DNA from: Microbacteriaceae bacterium
GTDB lineage: Bacteria; Actinomycetota; Actinomycetes; Actinomycetales; Microbacteriaceae
Reading direction: 5' to 3'
Assembly: GCA_025463615.1 (NCBI GenBank)
Contig: JAODAU010000110.1
Span: 1-5,726, forward strand
DNA length: 5,726 nucleotides
Shown: positions 5,224 through 5,726 of the stretch, one piece after another
Layout: every line of letters begins with the position of its first letter
How positions within the stretch are numbered: position 1 is the stretch's first letter
The notes under the pieces: generated by a model
Told to the model about the DNA's origin: nothing
Databases searched by the model: none
Seen by the model: only the letters and a program-made list of their open reading frames with translations
Program-made: the position numbers and the translations under genes

Positions 5224-5726
5224 GTGGACCGCCGCACCTTCATCGCCTCCGTCGTGGGTGGCCTGGTCGCGGCGGCCGGCGCATTCGCCATCGGCGTCGA
5301 GGTCGGGGACGGGATGCTGCGCCCGCCCCGCGCGATCGCGCCACCGTCACCGCAGCCCACGTCCGTGTTCTTCCCGCGGGACACGCCCAGCCCCATCGCG
5401 TCGCCCCAGGAGCTGCCCGCGCACTTCTTCGCGCCGACGCTCACGAAGGTGCCGGTGCCGGGCGGCGCCATCACGGCGCTCCCCGGTTCGGGGAACGCGA
5501 TCGCGCTCACCGTCGACGACGGTGTCGACACCGAGGTGGTGCGGCTCTACACCGAGTTCGCGGCGCGCACCGGCATGCGTCTCACGTTCTTCCTCAACGG
5601 GATGCGGCCCTCCTGGACCGACAACGCGCCGGCCCTGCGCCCGCTCGTCGAGAGCGGGCAGGTGCAGCTCGGCAACCACACCTGGTCGCATCCCGACCTC
5701 ACGAAACTGAGCGCCGCGGGGGTCGT
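5224..5726 (+). CDS. Polysaccharide deacetylase (NodB domain), C-terminus beyond window
   Basis: Starting at GTG 5224 the frame runs 167 codons to the right edge without a stop; TAG at 5212 is the nearest upstream in-frame stop. The N-terminus reads VDRRTFIASVVGGLVAAAGAF: a twin-arginine-like motif (RRTFI) followed by a hydrophobic segment, so the protein is probably exported by Tat or membrane-anchored. Residues 33-90 are a Pro/Ser/Ala-rich linker. The NodB domain begins about residue 92: motif 1 is TVDDG (96-100) with catalytic-base D98 and metal-binding D99, and motif 2 is NHTWSHPDL (151-159) with metal ligands H152 and H156. FFLNG (122-126) is the intervening strand. The family removes acetyl groups from N- or O-acetylated sugars, such as peptidoglycan or chitin-like polymers; the substrate cannot be told here. 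It lies 14 bp after the OmdA-family gene on the same strand and may be co-transcribed with it. Confidence 0.9.
   Translation, partial: MDRRTFIASVVGGLVAAAGAFAIGVEVGDGMLRPPRAIAPPSPQPTSVFFPRDTPSPIASPQELPAHFFAPTLTKVPVPGGAITALPGSGNAIALTVDDGVDTEVVRLYTEFAARTGMRLTFFLNGMRPSWTDNAPALRPLVESGQVQLGNHTWSHPDLTKLSAAGV

Noticed and set aside
1..5726. A novel defence, mobile or biosynthetic system
   Set aside because: All larger ORFs belong to recognisable families with no shared system logic, and there is no integrase, transposase, repeat array, toxin-antitoxin pair or core biosynthetic enzyme in the window.

Overview
The window looks like chromosomal DNA from a high-GC Gram-positive actinobacterium, most likely in the Microbacteriaceae (Microbacterium/Leifsonia-like). 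The evidence is the very high GC content, the strong G/C bias at third codon positions (long open frames on several strands over each real gene), a DUF222 (13E12-type) HNH protein, a short CAP-domain exoprotein, and several gene starts that seem to be leaderless. The taxonomic call is inference from style and gene content; no RNA marker is present.

Layout, left to right. (1) 1-503, minus: a secreted CAP/SCP-domain protein, cut by the left edge in an Ala/Pro-rich tail. (2) 548-655, minus: a candidate 35-residue single-pass membrane peptide. (3) 783-1970, plus: a 12-TM MFS exporter of the DHA1 class that resembles the purine-nucleoside exporter NepI. (4) 1971-2062: a short convergent gap with a terminator-like hairpin. 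(5) 2063-3421, minus: a full-length DUF222/HNH endonuclease-domain protein. (6) 3422-3618: a gene-free stretch holding an imperfect inverted repeat of about 52 nt that looks like an intergenic REP-type element. (7) 3619-4596, minus: an aldo/keto reductase closely resembling E. coli YajO. (8) 4597-4624: a 28-bp head-to-head promoter region with an AGTAG-N7-CTACT symmetry. (9) 4625-5209, plus: a YdeI/OmpD-associated (OmdA) family protein. (10) 5224 to the right edge, plus: the start of a NodB-type polysaccharide deacetylase with a Tat-like N-terminus, cut by the window.

The genes do not form an obvious shared pathway. Two flanking genes are envelope or exported proteins (CAP protein, deacetylase). 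The middle holds an exporter, a multi-copy-family HNH protein and a reductase. The AKR/OmdA pair shares one tiny intergenic region and could be co-regulated. The OmdA and deacetylase genes are 14 bp apart on the same strand and may be co-transcribed, although the deacetylase has its own possible -10 box. I see no RNA genes, CRISPR array, insertion sequence, integrase or phage gene, and no convincing new defence or metabolic system. The items most worth a second look are the 28-bp divergent promoter, the REP-like inverted repeat and the tiny membrane ORF with an unusual start region.
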